A DNA stretch of 64,000 bases from the NCBI GenBank assembly GCA_010015655.1, contig ML976722.1, positions 1 to 64,000 on the forward strand, read 5' to 3'. A model generated the notes under the pieces. It was not told the origin of the DNA. It searched no databases and worked only from the letters and a program-made list of their open reading frames with translations. This DNA is from Bimuria novae-zelandiae CBS 107.79 (taxonomy: Eukaryota; Ascomycota; Dothideomycetes; Pleosporales; Didymosphaeriaceae). The translations under genes and the position numbers were made by a program. Shown here piece by piece: positions 21,840-33,700 of this stretch (position 1 is its first letter; each line of letters begins with the position of its first letter).

Positions 21840-24800
21840 CCCGGAGTTGGACTTAGGGAGACCGTTAGCCACCCCTAGAACCTTTAAAGAGCGAAGAAGA
21901 CGAAGAAAGCAATAATGCTCTAAATAATCCTATTATTAGACCTGGAGCTAATTTAGTTTAATCCGCCGACCTAATAATAGCTCTCTAGAACTAATTGCGT
22001 CAAATACAAGCATAACTAGAGTAATTAACTAGAGAATCCTAAGCTAGGGACTAAGCCTAGCCTACAATTAAATTACCCCTAATAGCCCTCCGATACCAGT
22101 CCGAATCTCTCGCCACTATTATAGCAAAGCTATCCAAGCGAACTCCTAAGATAGAATCCCTAATTAATAGGAAAGAACCTACCTTTCCTTAATAGCAAGC
22201 ATTAATTAGGGACCGTCTCGAGACTAACGTAGATTACTATCTAAGTAAACGCGCTCGCATAGTATTAGTATAGGGATATACTTCTAGTACCGCTCGCGAA
22301 TATTTGGAACCCTAGTACCTAGCTACTTTAGATACGTTACGGTTTAAGAATGCTAAGGAGATAATTAAACTACTATTATCCTTCTTTATATCTAGTAATA
22401 AGGAAGCTAAGTACTAGACCACGTTCTAACGCTTAAAGATAACTTTTAAGAAAACTTTCCTTACCTTTAAGGCTAAGTTTATTAGTGCAGTAATCCAAGG
22501 CAGAGTTTATAAAAATAAATAGTCTCTATTCCTATAGGAAAAGATAACACTATCCTTAAGGGCTCTAAATATAAGGTTTAAGCACCTATAGAATAATTCC
22601 TTTAAGAAAATAGTAGCCTACCTAATAGCCTTTAACTTAAAAACGCGAAATGCACTAATAAGTCCCTTTACCTACTCTATAACTAGTACAAATTAACCTC
22701 TACGTCAAAAGAACTATAAGGAAGAAATTCACCCTAGTACCCTAACTAAGGTACTATACAGACCTATTAAGGAATCTACTCTAAATGCGCCCTAAGACAG
22801 GATAGTCCTACCGTTACAACCTCTAACAACATAGACAAGGTCTAACACCTACTATAACTATAAAAAGTTAAGACACTTTATTAGAGATTGTCCTTAACCC
22901 CGCGTCCGCGAGATCAGAGTAGAACAAGACTCTAATTAAGAATATATTAATGCGGATAAGGAAGCATCCCCGGGAAATAAAGACGCCTAGGAAAAGCCTC
23001 CGCCCTAGGTATAAGCAAGTATGACCTTTCTAATATAGATTTATTAAAGTTACTAAAAGGTCCTTACTTTCGAACCCCCCTCGTACTCCGTTCGAATAGG
23101 TACGGGATCTAACTTAATGCCCTTATTAACACTAGTGCCTAAGGTTTTCTTTTTATTAATTCTTAAATTACAGCTTCTTTATCTTAGTCACTTTATATTC
23201 TTATCTAAAAACTACTATACCGCGTTATAGTTTAAGGGTTCTTAAATAAGATTCGTACCCTAGTAAACTAATACATTCGTTTGCACATAAGGATAGATAG
23301 GCGAATAATCTATAACTACCCCTTTATAATAATAGACTTAGGAACACAGGACTATATCTTAGGACTCTAATAGCTTAAGCGCTTTAAGCTTTAATTAGAT
23401 ACAAAGTAGAATTAGATCTTATAGCTAGCAAAGTATCCTAAGACCTGCGATCCCTCTAAAACTATCTTAATATAGCTAGAATAGCTAATTCAGAACTTAG
23501 AGGTGCAGCAAGACATTCGTCGCCAGGATATCCTATAGGAATAGGAATAATATCGGATGAAGAACAGCCCTATAGTTAATCGCATTAAGGGCCTCATTCG
23601 ACTGCCTCATCCTCTCCCTCTAAGTAGGAAGACAGTACCCCTAATTTCTCAGGATCCCGCTCCAAAACCTGCCCGTTCCGCATCCGCTCCGCAGGCGATG
23701 CGGATGCCCACAATTGCTCTTATCTTAGTAAACGCCTTTCACTTTAACATAAAAAAGCTAGTTAACGAATTCTTTACTACTTCTCTATACGAAATCGAAC
23801 GCCTGTTAGACTATATACAAACTTAACGCCACGCTAAAGATCCTAAGAATGCTTGTCTTATTAAAGAACAACTTCCCTAGATATACTATTAGTATTAGGA
23901 TGTGTTTAGCAAGACTGCGGCCGATAAGCTACCCCCGCGCCAACTATATAACTATAAGATTATGCTTACTAAACCCTTTCCAAACAACTACAGTCCTCTA
24001 TATAAATCCAGTCTGGAAGAACTAGAGGCTATCAAAAAGTACGTTTTAAAATATCTTTAAAAGGGATTTATTAAGTATAGTTAAAGCCCTTTCGCGTCTC
24101 CCATCCTTTGTGTACGAAAGCTAAACAGAGATTTTTAAATATATGTAGACTATTATAAACTTAACCTTCTAACCTAAAAGGACTCCTACCTAATTCTAAG
24201 AATTAACGAACTTTTAGCTCGCCCCTCTAAGGCTAAGATATTTACTAAATTTAATATCTAAGCTGCCTTTAATAAAATTCGCATAGATCCTAAATTAGAA
24301 GAGTACACTACGTTTTAGACTTAATACAGATCTTACAAGTGCAAGGTATTGCCTTTTAGGTTATGTAATAGACTAGCCACCTGCTAGCGATATATAAATA
24401 ACGTTCTTATTAATTATCTTAACGACTTTTGCATTGCATACCTAGATAACATCCTTATTTATTCTAACACCGTTAAGGAACACATTAAGCACGTTCAAAA
24501 GGTGTTAGATCGTCTCCGGAAAGCCAGCCTCTAAGTCGACATCCTCAAAAGTGAATTCCATGTGACTCGGACCCGATACCTAGGTTATATCCTTACCAAT
24601 ACTGGTATGGAGGTAGATCCAGCCAAGGTAGAAGCACTACGGAACTGGAAAGCCCCCACGATTATAACAGGTGTGAAGTCGTTCCTTAGATTTGCTAGGT
24701 TCTATTAGCAATTTGTCAAGGACTTCTTCCGCATTACAAAACCTATTAGTACCTTGCAAAGTCTTTAAATCCCATTCGAATAGAGTTTAGAGTGTAAAGT

Positions 24801-26925
24801 CGCCTTCCAGCAAATTAAACAGGTGTTACTGGCCATCCCCACCCTCTATCACTTCGACCCTGAACTACCTACTAGGGTAGAAACAGACGTATTAGACGGA
24901 GTGATTGCAGGAGTACTATCCTAGGAACATCTGGATAGAAAAGTTTAACTAGTGGCATTCTATAGTCATGTCCTAACTGGATCCGAACTAAACTAGGAGA
25001 TCCATAATAAGGAATTATTCGCTATTATTACTACCTTTATTAAGTGGCGCGCAGAACTCGCTTCTACCTAAACTATAATTTAAGTTCTTTTAGATTATCG
25101 ATCCTTAGAATACTTTATGACTACTAAGGTCCTTAATGCTTGTTAAGTTCGCTGGTACGAAATGCTATCCTCGTTTAACTTCTAGATCGAATACACGCCA
25201 GGTAAAAGCAACGCTAGAGCTAATATCCTAAGTTAACAAGAACAAGATCTTGCGGACCTTAAGGCTATTTAAAATGATAATCGTAGCCGAGTATTCCTAG
25301 GGCCCCATCGACTTGACCCCCGAATCAACTCCGACCTAGCCTAGACCTACATTAAGAAGTCTAATGCCGAAGTCGACGTGTTCGCCTTATCAACTGATGA
25401 AGACATTATGAGTCTAGATTCCTATTAACTTATTAAAGCCTTGCTGTAGGAGAACCGCCTCGGATTTATCACAGAACGCTAGTCCCTACTAGAGAAATAT
25501 TAGATTTATAATAGTCTTATTCTATATAACGACAGACTGTGCGTCCCTCCCGAATCTACTCTATGTACCCGCCTTATCCGGGAAATCCATGATCAGAAGT
25601 CAACGGCTCATCCAGGTTATACAAAAACCTACCAGTTGCTCTCTCGAAAGTACTACTAGAAGGGAATAGAAGCTACCTATAAGCGGTATGTACGAAACTA
25701 CATTCCCTACTAACGTGCACACCCAAGGCAGACCCCTACTTTAGGGTTTTTACATCCGTTACCTATCCCTAATAGGCCTATGCAACATCTGTGTATCGAC
25801 TTTAAGGAATTTCCTAAGGACAGGGCCGGATACGATTAGATTATAGTAGTTATTAATTGTCTATCTAAACAAGTAGTATCTATTCCTTGCCACAAATTAA
25901 TTAATGCCCGCGAAATGGCTAACTTGTTCGTACAATAGGTGTACTAATTTGGACACACTCTAGAGTCTATTGTCTCTGATCGAGGTCCTTAGTTTGTTTC
26001 CACATTCTGGTCGGAGTTTTGTTGGATTATAGGCGTTAAAGTGAAGCTATTTACCGCGTACCATAAAGAGACAGATGGCCAGACAGAAATCATGAATAAG
26101 TATATTAACTAGAGGCTACGCCCCTTCGTATCCTACTACTAGGATAACTAGAGTTCACTTCTACCCCTGATCGATCGAGCGCAGGTTACTCTACCCCATT
26201 CGGCTATTGGTATGTTACCCTACCAGATCCTGTATGGCTTCGAACCCCGTCAAAGTTGGGATTGGAACCCTACCTTATTCACCAAACCCTAGGATTGTTT
26301 AAATGTTAAAGACACTCAATTGCTAGCCAAACAAATGCATGCCGCTTAGTAGCTAGCAAAGGAAAACATAGAACAAGCACAAGACTAAATACGATCTATA
26401 ATTAATTAACACTATTGCCCAGTTAACTGGGAAGTTAGTAATATAGTCTACCTAGACGCTCGCAACCTTGCGGTGTTAAGATCTAGTCAAAAGCTATCTA
26501 ATAAGTAGGAGGGCCCATTCAAAGTAATAAAATAAGTTAGTCACTTATACAGACTTAAACTTCCTTTAGGGTCCCGAATCCATAATGTCTTTACTCTAAA
26601 TCTCCTTTGTAAAGATCCTCAAGACCCACTGCCAGGACAAGAAGCTCCAAAACCGCCAGGTGTCCCCATTAATAGAGTAGAGAAATGGGAAGTTAAGGAG
26701 ATCTTAGCCAGTAAGCTATCCTAAAATACCCTCAAATACAGAGTCAAGTGGGTAAGACATAACCCAGATCTAGTATAGTACCTTGCATTAAACTTCATAG
26801 GAGCCCCCCACAAGTTAAGACAATTTTATGACAAGTATCCGAATCGCCCCGGACCTCCAAAGGCATTAAGTCAGTGGATTCACTCATGGGAACAAGGAAC
26901 AGAGTAGCAGGCCCAAGAGTTTTAA
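21840..26925 (+). pseudogene. gag-pol remnant of gypsy element C
   Basis: Gag ends with a CCHC knuckle remnant near 22850 (Y-Y-N-Y-KKLRHFIRDC, Cys to Tyr changes). Protease traces lie near 23300. RT spans about 24060-24700 (FASPILCVRKLN, AYLDNILIYSN). RNase H covers about 24780-25260 (ETDVLDGVIAGVLS, YTPGKSNARANILS). Integrase with its H/C region and core covers about 25300-26500 (CIDFKEFPKD, SIVSDRGP, YHKETDGQTEIMNKY). The tail at about 26680-26860 resembles a chromodomain (WEVKEILASKL ... YRVKWVRHNPD). Stops at Gln/Trp positions indicate RIP. Some stretches (24.4-24.7 kb, 25.5-26.3 kb) are still well conserved. Confidence 0.9.
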
Positions 26926-26969
26926 ATTCTAATAAGTACAAGAAAGAAAAGAAAGAAAAAAACAAAATT

Positions 26970-27500
26970 CTACTCCTTATCTAAATTAGAGGGCTTAGGT
27001 AGAGCACCCTTAAGGGTAGTAGGCGCCTTCTCCTTCCTCTTACCCTTTCCCTTCCCCCAACCCCCCTCCGAAGCCGTCCTTATAGTGTTATGAAGATTAT
27101 CCACTACCTCCTCCACACGCCGCAGACAATCCTCCACCTGCATAAAAGCAGAATGCTGCGCGAGTAGTAATTCTATAGAAGTTAGCCTAGCCTCACCCGC
27201 CCGGGTGACCTGCACAATTGTGCCCAGGTCCTTCGTAGCCTTGTCGAGCGCGGGTTAGAGGTTAGTAGCGTTCTCCCCGCTAGCCCCCTCCTAATTCCGC
27301 AAGGCCCTCCTAAAAGTCCGAAATTCGGACTCCACGAAGTCGGGCACCTACCCAATCTATTATCGAAGCGGACCAGAATTAGAATTACTATACTTATAGG
27401 GTTGCACTTCTCGTTCTAAGAGGTGCAGTAGCTGCACTTTTTAGAGGATAGCTTAGGGAACTTGTAGTTGGGCACGTTGCCGCGACCGAACGCGCACAAC
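26970..27500 (-). pseudogene. Antisense ORF remnant of gypsy element C (coiled-coil, no Cys array)
   Basis: On the strand opposite pol, between the pol end (about 26925) and the 3' LTR (27661), one frame is open from 27215 to 26970. It continues upstream to about 27500 with only occasional stops at Gln positions. It encodes a helical, heptad-like region (SIELLLAQHSAFMQVEDCLR, RVEEVVDNLHNTI) and a Lys-rich tail (GKGKGKRKEK). It does not resemble the cysteine proteins of elements A and B in sequence but has the same place and orientation. The true start is not identifiable. Confidence 0.5.
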
Positions 27501-27660
27501 TAGCGAAACAAGATAAACAAAAATTGACTAATTAGTAGAGTTGTAATTACTACCGCAACGTTACTAACTACGCTGGTTACCGGAAACAGCTAAAACGCGC
27601 GAAACAATTCACACACGGCACAGATAAGGGACTATCTGCAAGTTATAAAGGAGGGTGTAG

Positions 27661-28046
27661 TGTAACAGGAACAATCGCTCGTCGACACGAGAACCCTTGG
27701 CTAGTCAAGACAGGATTCGAGATCATCCGAAAACCGACACTCATCCGTATTGGACCAATTTCGGATCTATCAGACCGATGGGGAACTACGAATCCGATTC
27801 GGACCTATTTCGGATCCATCAGACCGACGGTCAACCTATGGCAGTTATGTGCTAGCTAGCCATCTAGGAAGAGGTGTATTTAGAGGAGCTTAGGGCCTTT
27901 GTAGTTCAGTACCTTTTCCGTATCCTTTCGTACCAGGCCTATAGGCACTTAATTCATTCGAGGCTACATTCTTATACACGCACTCCCACATGCCTCTGCT
28001 AGGAGATACGCCAACATCGATCCTTTGAGTGACCTGCGCCGATACA
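27661..28046 (+). repeat. 3' LTR of gypsy element C
   Basis: 386 bp, same termini as the left LTR. Less RIP-mutated, retaining more C and G. Confidence 0.9.
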
Positions 28047-28634
28047 GCATCCTTTACTAATAATACACTTAATCGTAAGAGTTTACAAGGATACGTTATT
28101 AAATTATTTAGTGGCCTAATTGCCTGGAAAGTAAGTAAGCAAGATATAGTTACCATATTAATAATAGAGGCCGAACTTCTAGCGCTTTTATAAGTAGCTA
28201 AGGAGGCCATCTTTACTTCACGATTACTTTAGGAGCTCTAGATCACTATAAGTAATCGCCTAATTATAATTAACTGCGACAATTAATAGACTATTCGCCT
28301 TATTACTAAAGAAATCGCAAAGCTGCAGACCAAGCTCCGCCATGTGGATATCTATAATTATTAGCTAAGACAAGAAGTCATACTTAGGACAATTAAGGTA
28401 GACTATTAACGCTTAGAGGACATAGTTGCAGATAGACTTATAAAGGCCTTACTAGTAAATAAATAGAGCAAGTTTCTAAATAGGCTAGGACTTAAAGATA
28501 TATTAGATAAGATTACTGATTAAGAGGTTGCCCTGCAGGATCTACAGCAGAGGATAGAGGCCTTTAAGTTGGAATAATAGATAGATGAATAATGCGAAGG
28601 TCCAGCTTAAGGATAAGCCCAAGCTGAGGGGGTG
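28047..28634 (+). mobile_element. Copia B, right fragment: RNase H and 3' end
   Basis: The plus frame reads ASFTNNTLNRKSLQGYVIKL, then EAELLAL, NCDN, QTIRL and RHVDIYNY. These are the ordered motifs of copia RNase H (DAS, E, D and H-V-D regions) with a few stops. It ends with a helical tail and the polypurine tract gctgaggggg before the LTR. Homologous sequence lies inverted at 40142-40867 inside copia D. Confidence 0.8.
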
Positions 28635-28857
28635 TGTCCGATTATATAGCCTCTATCTGTTGTGGATATAAGGCTGGAGCACTCTCTCTTTTGTACTATT
28701 CTAAATAGGGCTAGTGCTGCAGCGGCACTTATTTGGAGCCTCGCACACATCTACATTCCAGGAACACAGAACACGAACATCATTAATCAATCATCACATC
28801 CATCAAATTCTCATCATTGCATTATCTCAAAGTGACAGAACACTATCAAATCTGACA
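28635..28857 (+). repeat. 3' LTR of copia B (about 223 bp), not RIPed
   Basis: Starts TGTCCGATTA after the polypurine tract; the same first bases begin the copia D LTR read on the minus strand. Ends TCTGACA. From about 28670 it retains many CpA dinucleotides and shows no AT skew, unlike the adjoining RNase H. The right boundary is inferred from the CA end only. Confidence 0.55.
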
Positions 28858-29718
28858 ATACGCGAGAACCTCTAGCAGGCTATATAACTAGTAATAAGTT
28901 ATAGTAAGTCACGGCGGAGAGCTTTAAAAGCTTTATAAGCCTAATACCCTTATATTACGCGTCTAACTATTTTAACTAGTTTTTAGCTTTGCTAGTATTA
29001 AATTAAAGTTAATATAAATAACTTTAATAATAAACTCCTCTTTTAACTTATACGTGCGCTTAATAATCTATATAAATATAATATTATTACTACGCTTAAG
29101 TAATTATATAAATCTTTATTACTTAGGCACCCTTAGTGTACATATAACTATAGTTAAATTTTTAACTACTATTTTAATTAGTAAAATTAACTATGCAAGG
29201 TCTTATATAATTTTATCTATTTAGTCCTAGAGCTTTATATAGAAGTACGTACGTATTCTTATTTTAGTATTAAATTTAGTTTTAATTTTTTCCTTGCGTA
29301 GGAACGCGCGCTAGTAATAAGTAATATATAGCTTAACTTTATATAATTTTAGTAATTTATTAAATACTTATTTATTACGCCTTTAACTATTATTATTAAT
29401 TTTTAATATAACTTTTAACGACGTTAGCGCGTTAACTTTTTTAAATATTATTAAATTTTTATTATTATTAAATATTTTTTTTATAAAATAATTACTTGCC
29501 TAGAGAGTTTTTGAGCGTTCTAAGCCTTTAAACTAACTAAGGTTCTTCTTCCTTAGGATAATTATTAATATATATATTAATATTATTATTGTTAACGCTA
29601 TCGTCGCCCTTTAGTAAAGGTCCTTCCTCTGTGGATCCTTTCTCTATAGGTCCTTCCTCCAGGCCTACAAATCGTAGGACGCGCAAAGGTGCCCTTTATA
29701 GGGTGTTTTTACGCTTCT
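28858..29718. other. AT-rich RIP-type sequence, unassigned
   Basis: Dense in TA with no readable domain. The last 120 bp (about 29600-29718) are more balanced and contain repeated ggtccttcctc phrases. It is probably transposon debris into which element B inserted. Confidence 0.4.
29714..29718. repeat. Target-site duplication CTTCT (left) of gypsy element B
   Basis: CTTCT directly before the left LTR is repeated directly after the right LTR at 36783-36787. Confidence 0.9.
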
Positions 29719-30168
29719 TGTTATGAGGCTCTCACACCTTAGTCCGGTCCGGGTTAGGGCGGTAAGGTATCGTGGTGCTTTACGGATTATTTAGTAGTAT
29801 AAGTTAATGCGACACTTAGCGCGGCTAAATAATCTAATCTTATAATAAAGTAAGATAACTATTAGTCTATATAGGAGAACGTACTCGCACAGAAGATATG
29901 TGAGTTAACTACGAGGAGAGAAACAACATAGAAGAATCGTTACACTATATACTAGTCTGTTTCCTCCTTGTAGTCCCGCCAAGACTCTGTAGTCCCAGGG
30001 ACTCTAGTAGTCCCATGGGACTTCCTTTTATGCGGGACTTTATTACGTAACTACTAACATAAGCTACCCCGCGCCTCTTTGTATTTTGTTATTTTTACTA
30101 TCTTATTAATAATTACTTCCTTAGCGTAATTACCTAGCTTCCTTCTTTTAGTCCTTATAGTCGTAACA
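29719..30168 (-). repeat. 3' LTR of gypsy element B
   Basis: 450 bp, starting TGTTATGAGG and ending CGTAACA on the plus strand. Contains a short run of related agtcccxxgggact palindromes near 29975-30035. The polypurine tract read on the minus strand (aaaagggaggat) abuts it at 30169. Confidence 0.95.
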
Positions 30169-30317
30169 CTATCCTCCCTTTTAAGGTTGTTATCTTAATA
30201 TCTTGCTTTACTATGCTATGCTGTTAGCGCGTAGGTACTAATTATTATAAAGGTGCGTCCCCCCCGCGTCCTAAGGCAGGCTATAGCCTCTCCTTAATTC
30301 TCTTCGCCTTACTAACT

Positions 30318-30761
30318 ATGCCAAGAACCCCCTATTTGTCCCTTGTGACCCGTCGTGCCCGTGCGCAAAAGGTAGAAGCTCGGGGCCTAGAGATAGTATC
30401 TAGTTATAAGTGTTATTAGAAGAAGAAGTTATAGTGTTTTATTAACGTTGCCTTTAGGTAGTGTGCGGGCTGTCTCGCAGCCCATGCCAAATATAGTCTA
30501 TAGATTCCTAAGAAGGATTAGGAGCGCGTTTAGAAAGAGAAGCATAAAAAGCGCCTTAAACTTCTTCGTGCGAAGGAGCTAGCTGCTTGCTTAAAGTGTA
30601 AATTAGCAGAGGTAGAGGAGAAAGAGCGTAAGTATGCTTAATATAACCTACGCATGGCTAATGTAATTAAGGCGTTAGAGTAGCTAAAGGAGGATCTAAA
30701 GAGTACGGCTAGTATTCGCAAACCGTCGCTACACGTACCTCTAAGGGCTAACTTAGGCTAG
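30318..30761 (+). pseudogene. Antisense ORF of gypsy element B, RIP-degraded homologue of the element A ORF
   Basis: From ATG (MPRTP) at 30318 to TAG at 30759 the frame is colinear with the 141-aa protein of element A. A basic N-terminus is followed by CFINVAF and CAGCLAAHA, then KKD-ERV-KEKHKKRLKLL and a helical Glu/Lys-rich region. It has about eight in-frame stops, nearly all TAG/TAA where Gln or Trp is expected. Two cluster cysteines read Tyr (TGT to TAT type change). It runs tail-to-tail with the chromodomain end of pol. Divergence from element A is high outside the cysteine and coiled-coil parts, so these are distinct element families sharing the module. Confidence 0.8.
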
Positions 30762-30774
30762 TTATAGGCTAACT

Positions 30775-33700
30775 TATTTATTTCTTTTAACCCTTTTACG
30801 TCCTTTAACCTCTCTAAGTTCCTTGCTAATCCAGTCGCGGCGCCTCTAGATGTTCCTCGTAGAACCTCTCTAGCGCTGTCCTGCAGTTCGTGAGGTTTTA
30901 TACTAGTTCCTATATGTTGTGGTCCTCTGGCCATCCTTCCCATTTTACTAGATACTTGTACTAACGCCTAATTTCTTATAGGTCCCTAATGGCTTCGACC
31001 TCGTACTCCTTGTCCTTAAGTTTGAGTTGTGTTTCTAGTTCGGCATTTAGTGGTGCTGGTTCTAACAATGACTTATAGAAGACTGGGTGGATTCGTGTAT
31101 CTATAGGTAACTATAGTTTAAAATTAACTAGTCCTCTAACCTCTTAAATTTTAAATAGTCCTTTTTAAAGGTTATCTAGTTTTTTGCTTAGTCTTATTAT
31201 CTTAAGATTTTTTCGCGAGAGGAGGACTTTATCCCCTTCCTTAAAGGTTAGTTTTATAATCTTTTTTTTATTTGCCTATTGCGCTATTTATTTATTACGC
31301 CACGCGATATTCTTGTGTAGTGTCTTATGCAGGTCCTGTATAAGTTTAGCTTTATTAACTGCGTTCTTTATAATGCTCTAGATGTCTAATGGATCCCGGT
31401 GAGTCGTCGGCTCACATCCATGGTTGGCATAATATGGCGAGTACCCTGTAGTCGCCGATCTTGCGCTATTGTATGCCAGCTGGGCTATTAGTAACAGCTC
31501 GACCTAGTTGTCTTAAAGCTTATTTACATACATCTGGAGATATTATTCTAACGTTTAGTTTGTTCGCTTAGTTTAGCTATCTATTTTAGGATAGAAGCTT
31601 GTCGTGAGCTTATGCTTAATCCCTAATTTAGCTATAAACGTGGTCTAGTATAATAATGTAAATATCTTGGCCCTATCTATAATAAACTTGTTAGGTTGTC
31701 TAACCTGTAATATTAGTTCTTATTCTACTACGTAGGCTAGTTCTTCTGCTAATATAGCCTCCCTAATTAGCATAAACCTCGACTCCTTAGTAAGTTAATA
31801 GATTATAACTAGAATTAAGTTATAGGGATCCTTGTTCCCTAGTGCTAGTAAGGCTAGTAACTTCACGATAAAGTCTATAGTTACGCTTAACTATGGTCTT
31901 GGGGGCGGCTTTAGTGGCTGTAAGAGGCTATAGGGCTTATGTCTTTTAGGCTTGTTCTTATAACAGGCTAAATAGTTGCCTAAAACCTTCTGTACCGCCT
32001 GGCGTAGCCTAGGGATAGTATATTCGTTCGCGATTTAACGCGTTGTTTTGGCAATCTCTAGGTGTTCCTAATCCTTGTCCTTACATAACTTTTTAATTAG
32101 CAGCGGAGCTATCTGCTTACTAATCTAGATACGGTTTTAATAGTCCCGTGCTGTTAATTTTATAGCTTAGTAGAGATTATACGCTTAGCGATCCTCGTCC
32201 GTGAGCCTACTATAATCCTGTATCCCGTCCATGGCTGGCCCGTGATAGGCGAGATCCGCGCGCTATACTTCTAGTGCTGGCGCAAGCTATGTCTTATTAT
32301 AGTAAAGGGTTCTGTCCTTCGCGTAGGTTAGGATTACGATATAGTTACTACTATTATCTTCTTCTATAAGGTCTAACTATTTACTAAGTATATCTGCCGT
32401 AGCGTTTGCGTTTCCTAGTAGATGCGTAATGCGGAAGTTAAATTCTGCTATCTATTTAGACTATCTAGCCTGTCGCTAATTAAGCTTCTTGGTCGTTGTA
32501 AAGCGGGTTAGATTAAGGTAATTAAAGAATACCTCTATTTAATGCTTAGCTCCCTTAAGCTGTGCTTCCTATTATTCAAAGTAGTTAATAATAGTGAGTA
32601 ATTTCTTATCATGGATTTTGTAGTTAAGCTCCGCTCCTGAGAGCTTTCTTATATAATAGAAGACGGGTCTCCACTTTCGGTTATTGCATTCTTGTAGTAG
32701 TACGGCCCCCAACGCATAGTCCGATACGTCTGTGTAGATACGGTGTTGTCGCTCTGGGTCGTACATCTATAGTAGGGGTGCTGTTAGGAATAGGCGCTTT
32801 AGTTATTTAAAAGCTTCCTTCTCTATTTTCTGTAGAGGACGCTATTTCCCTGTCTTTATAAGTTCTATTAGTGGAGCGGTGACCTTTAAGTAGTTCCTAA
32901 TAAATTTGCGATAGAAGTTAGTAAAGCCTAAGAAGAATTAGATATCCTTTACTAATTCTAGTAGTAGCTATTCTTCTATTGTCGCGATCTTCTTTAGGTC
33001 CATTTTAACACCTTCTTGGGATATTACAAATCCTAAATATTCCGTCTTAGTGACATGAAACTTGTATTTCTTAGGGTGTAGGAGCAATTAATGCTCTTGT
33101 AACTTCTATAGTACTTTTTGCACATGCTCCTTGTGTTCTTCCAGGGTCCCATGTGAATATATTAGGATGTCGTTAAGGTACGCCGTGTAAAATACGTCTA
33201 AGTATTTATATAGTACTTAATTTATTAACTCCTGGAAGGTTGCTGGTGCGTTAGTCAGCCCTATAGGCATGACTGTGTACTTGAAAAGGCCGTATCGCGT
33301 GCGGAAAGCCGTTTTCCACTCATGCCCTTTCGCAATTCGAATTCTATAGAATCTATCCTAGATATCGAATTTCGTAAAGTATTTAGCGCCTCGGAGTCTA
33401 TCTATAAGCTCTATTATTAGTAGTAATAGGTAGCGATTCTTAATCGTTACGGCGTTTAGCTGTCTATAATCTATATAGAGTTATAGCCTGCTGTTCTTCT
33501 TGCGAATAAAGAGTATAGGGAAGGCCGCAAGGCTCTAACTAGGCTGCTATTTTTTAGAGCGCAGGTTTTTCTAGATAAGCTCCTTTAACTCTTTTTCTTA
33601 TTTATATGTAAGGGGCCTTAGGCGCTCTAGCTGTAGCTTAGCTCCTTCTATTAATAGTATCTTATAATCCTATTCCTTATATTTAGGTAAGATAGTCTTA

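Larger units (their letters stand above)
21160..28046 (+). mobile_element. Ty3/gypsy element C, complete, 6.9 kb
   Basis: Two 386-bp LTRs (21160-21545 and 27661-28046) flank a gag-pol remnant on the plus strand, followed by an antisense ORF remnant. LTR ends are TGTAACAGG and CGATACA. The element is inserted within the RNase H region of copia B. The flanks gcgtt and gcatc could be a RIP-mutated target duplication, but alignment is one base out of register on the left, so this is tentative. Confidence 0.9.

Noticed and set aside
23557..23826. 89-codon open frame in gypsy element C
   Set aside because: It lies in the protease-RT linker of pol and is a chance stop-free part of the pol remnant, not an independent gene.
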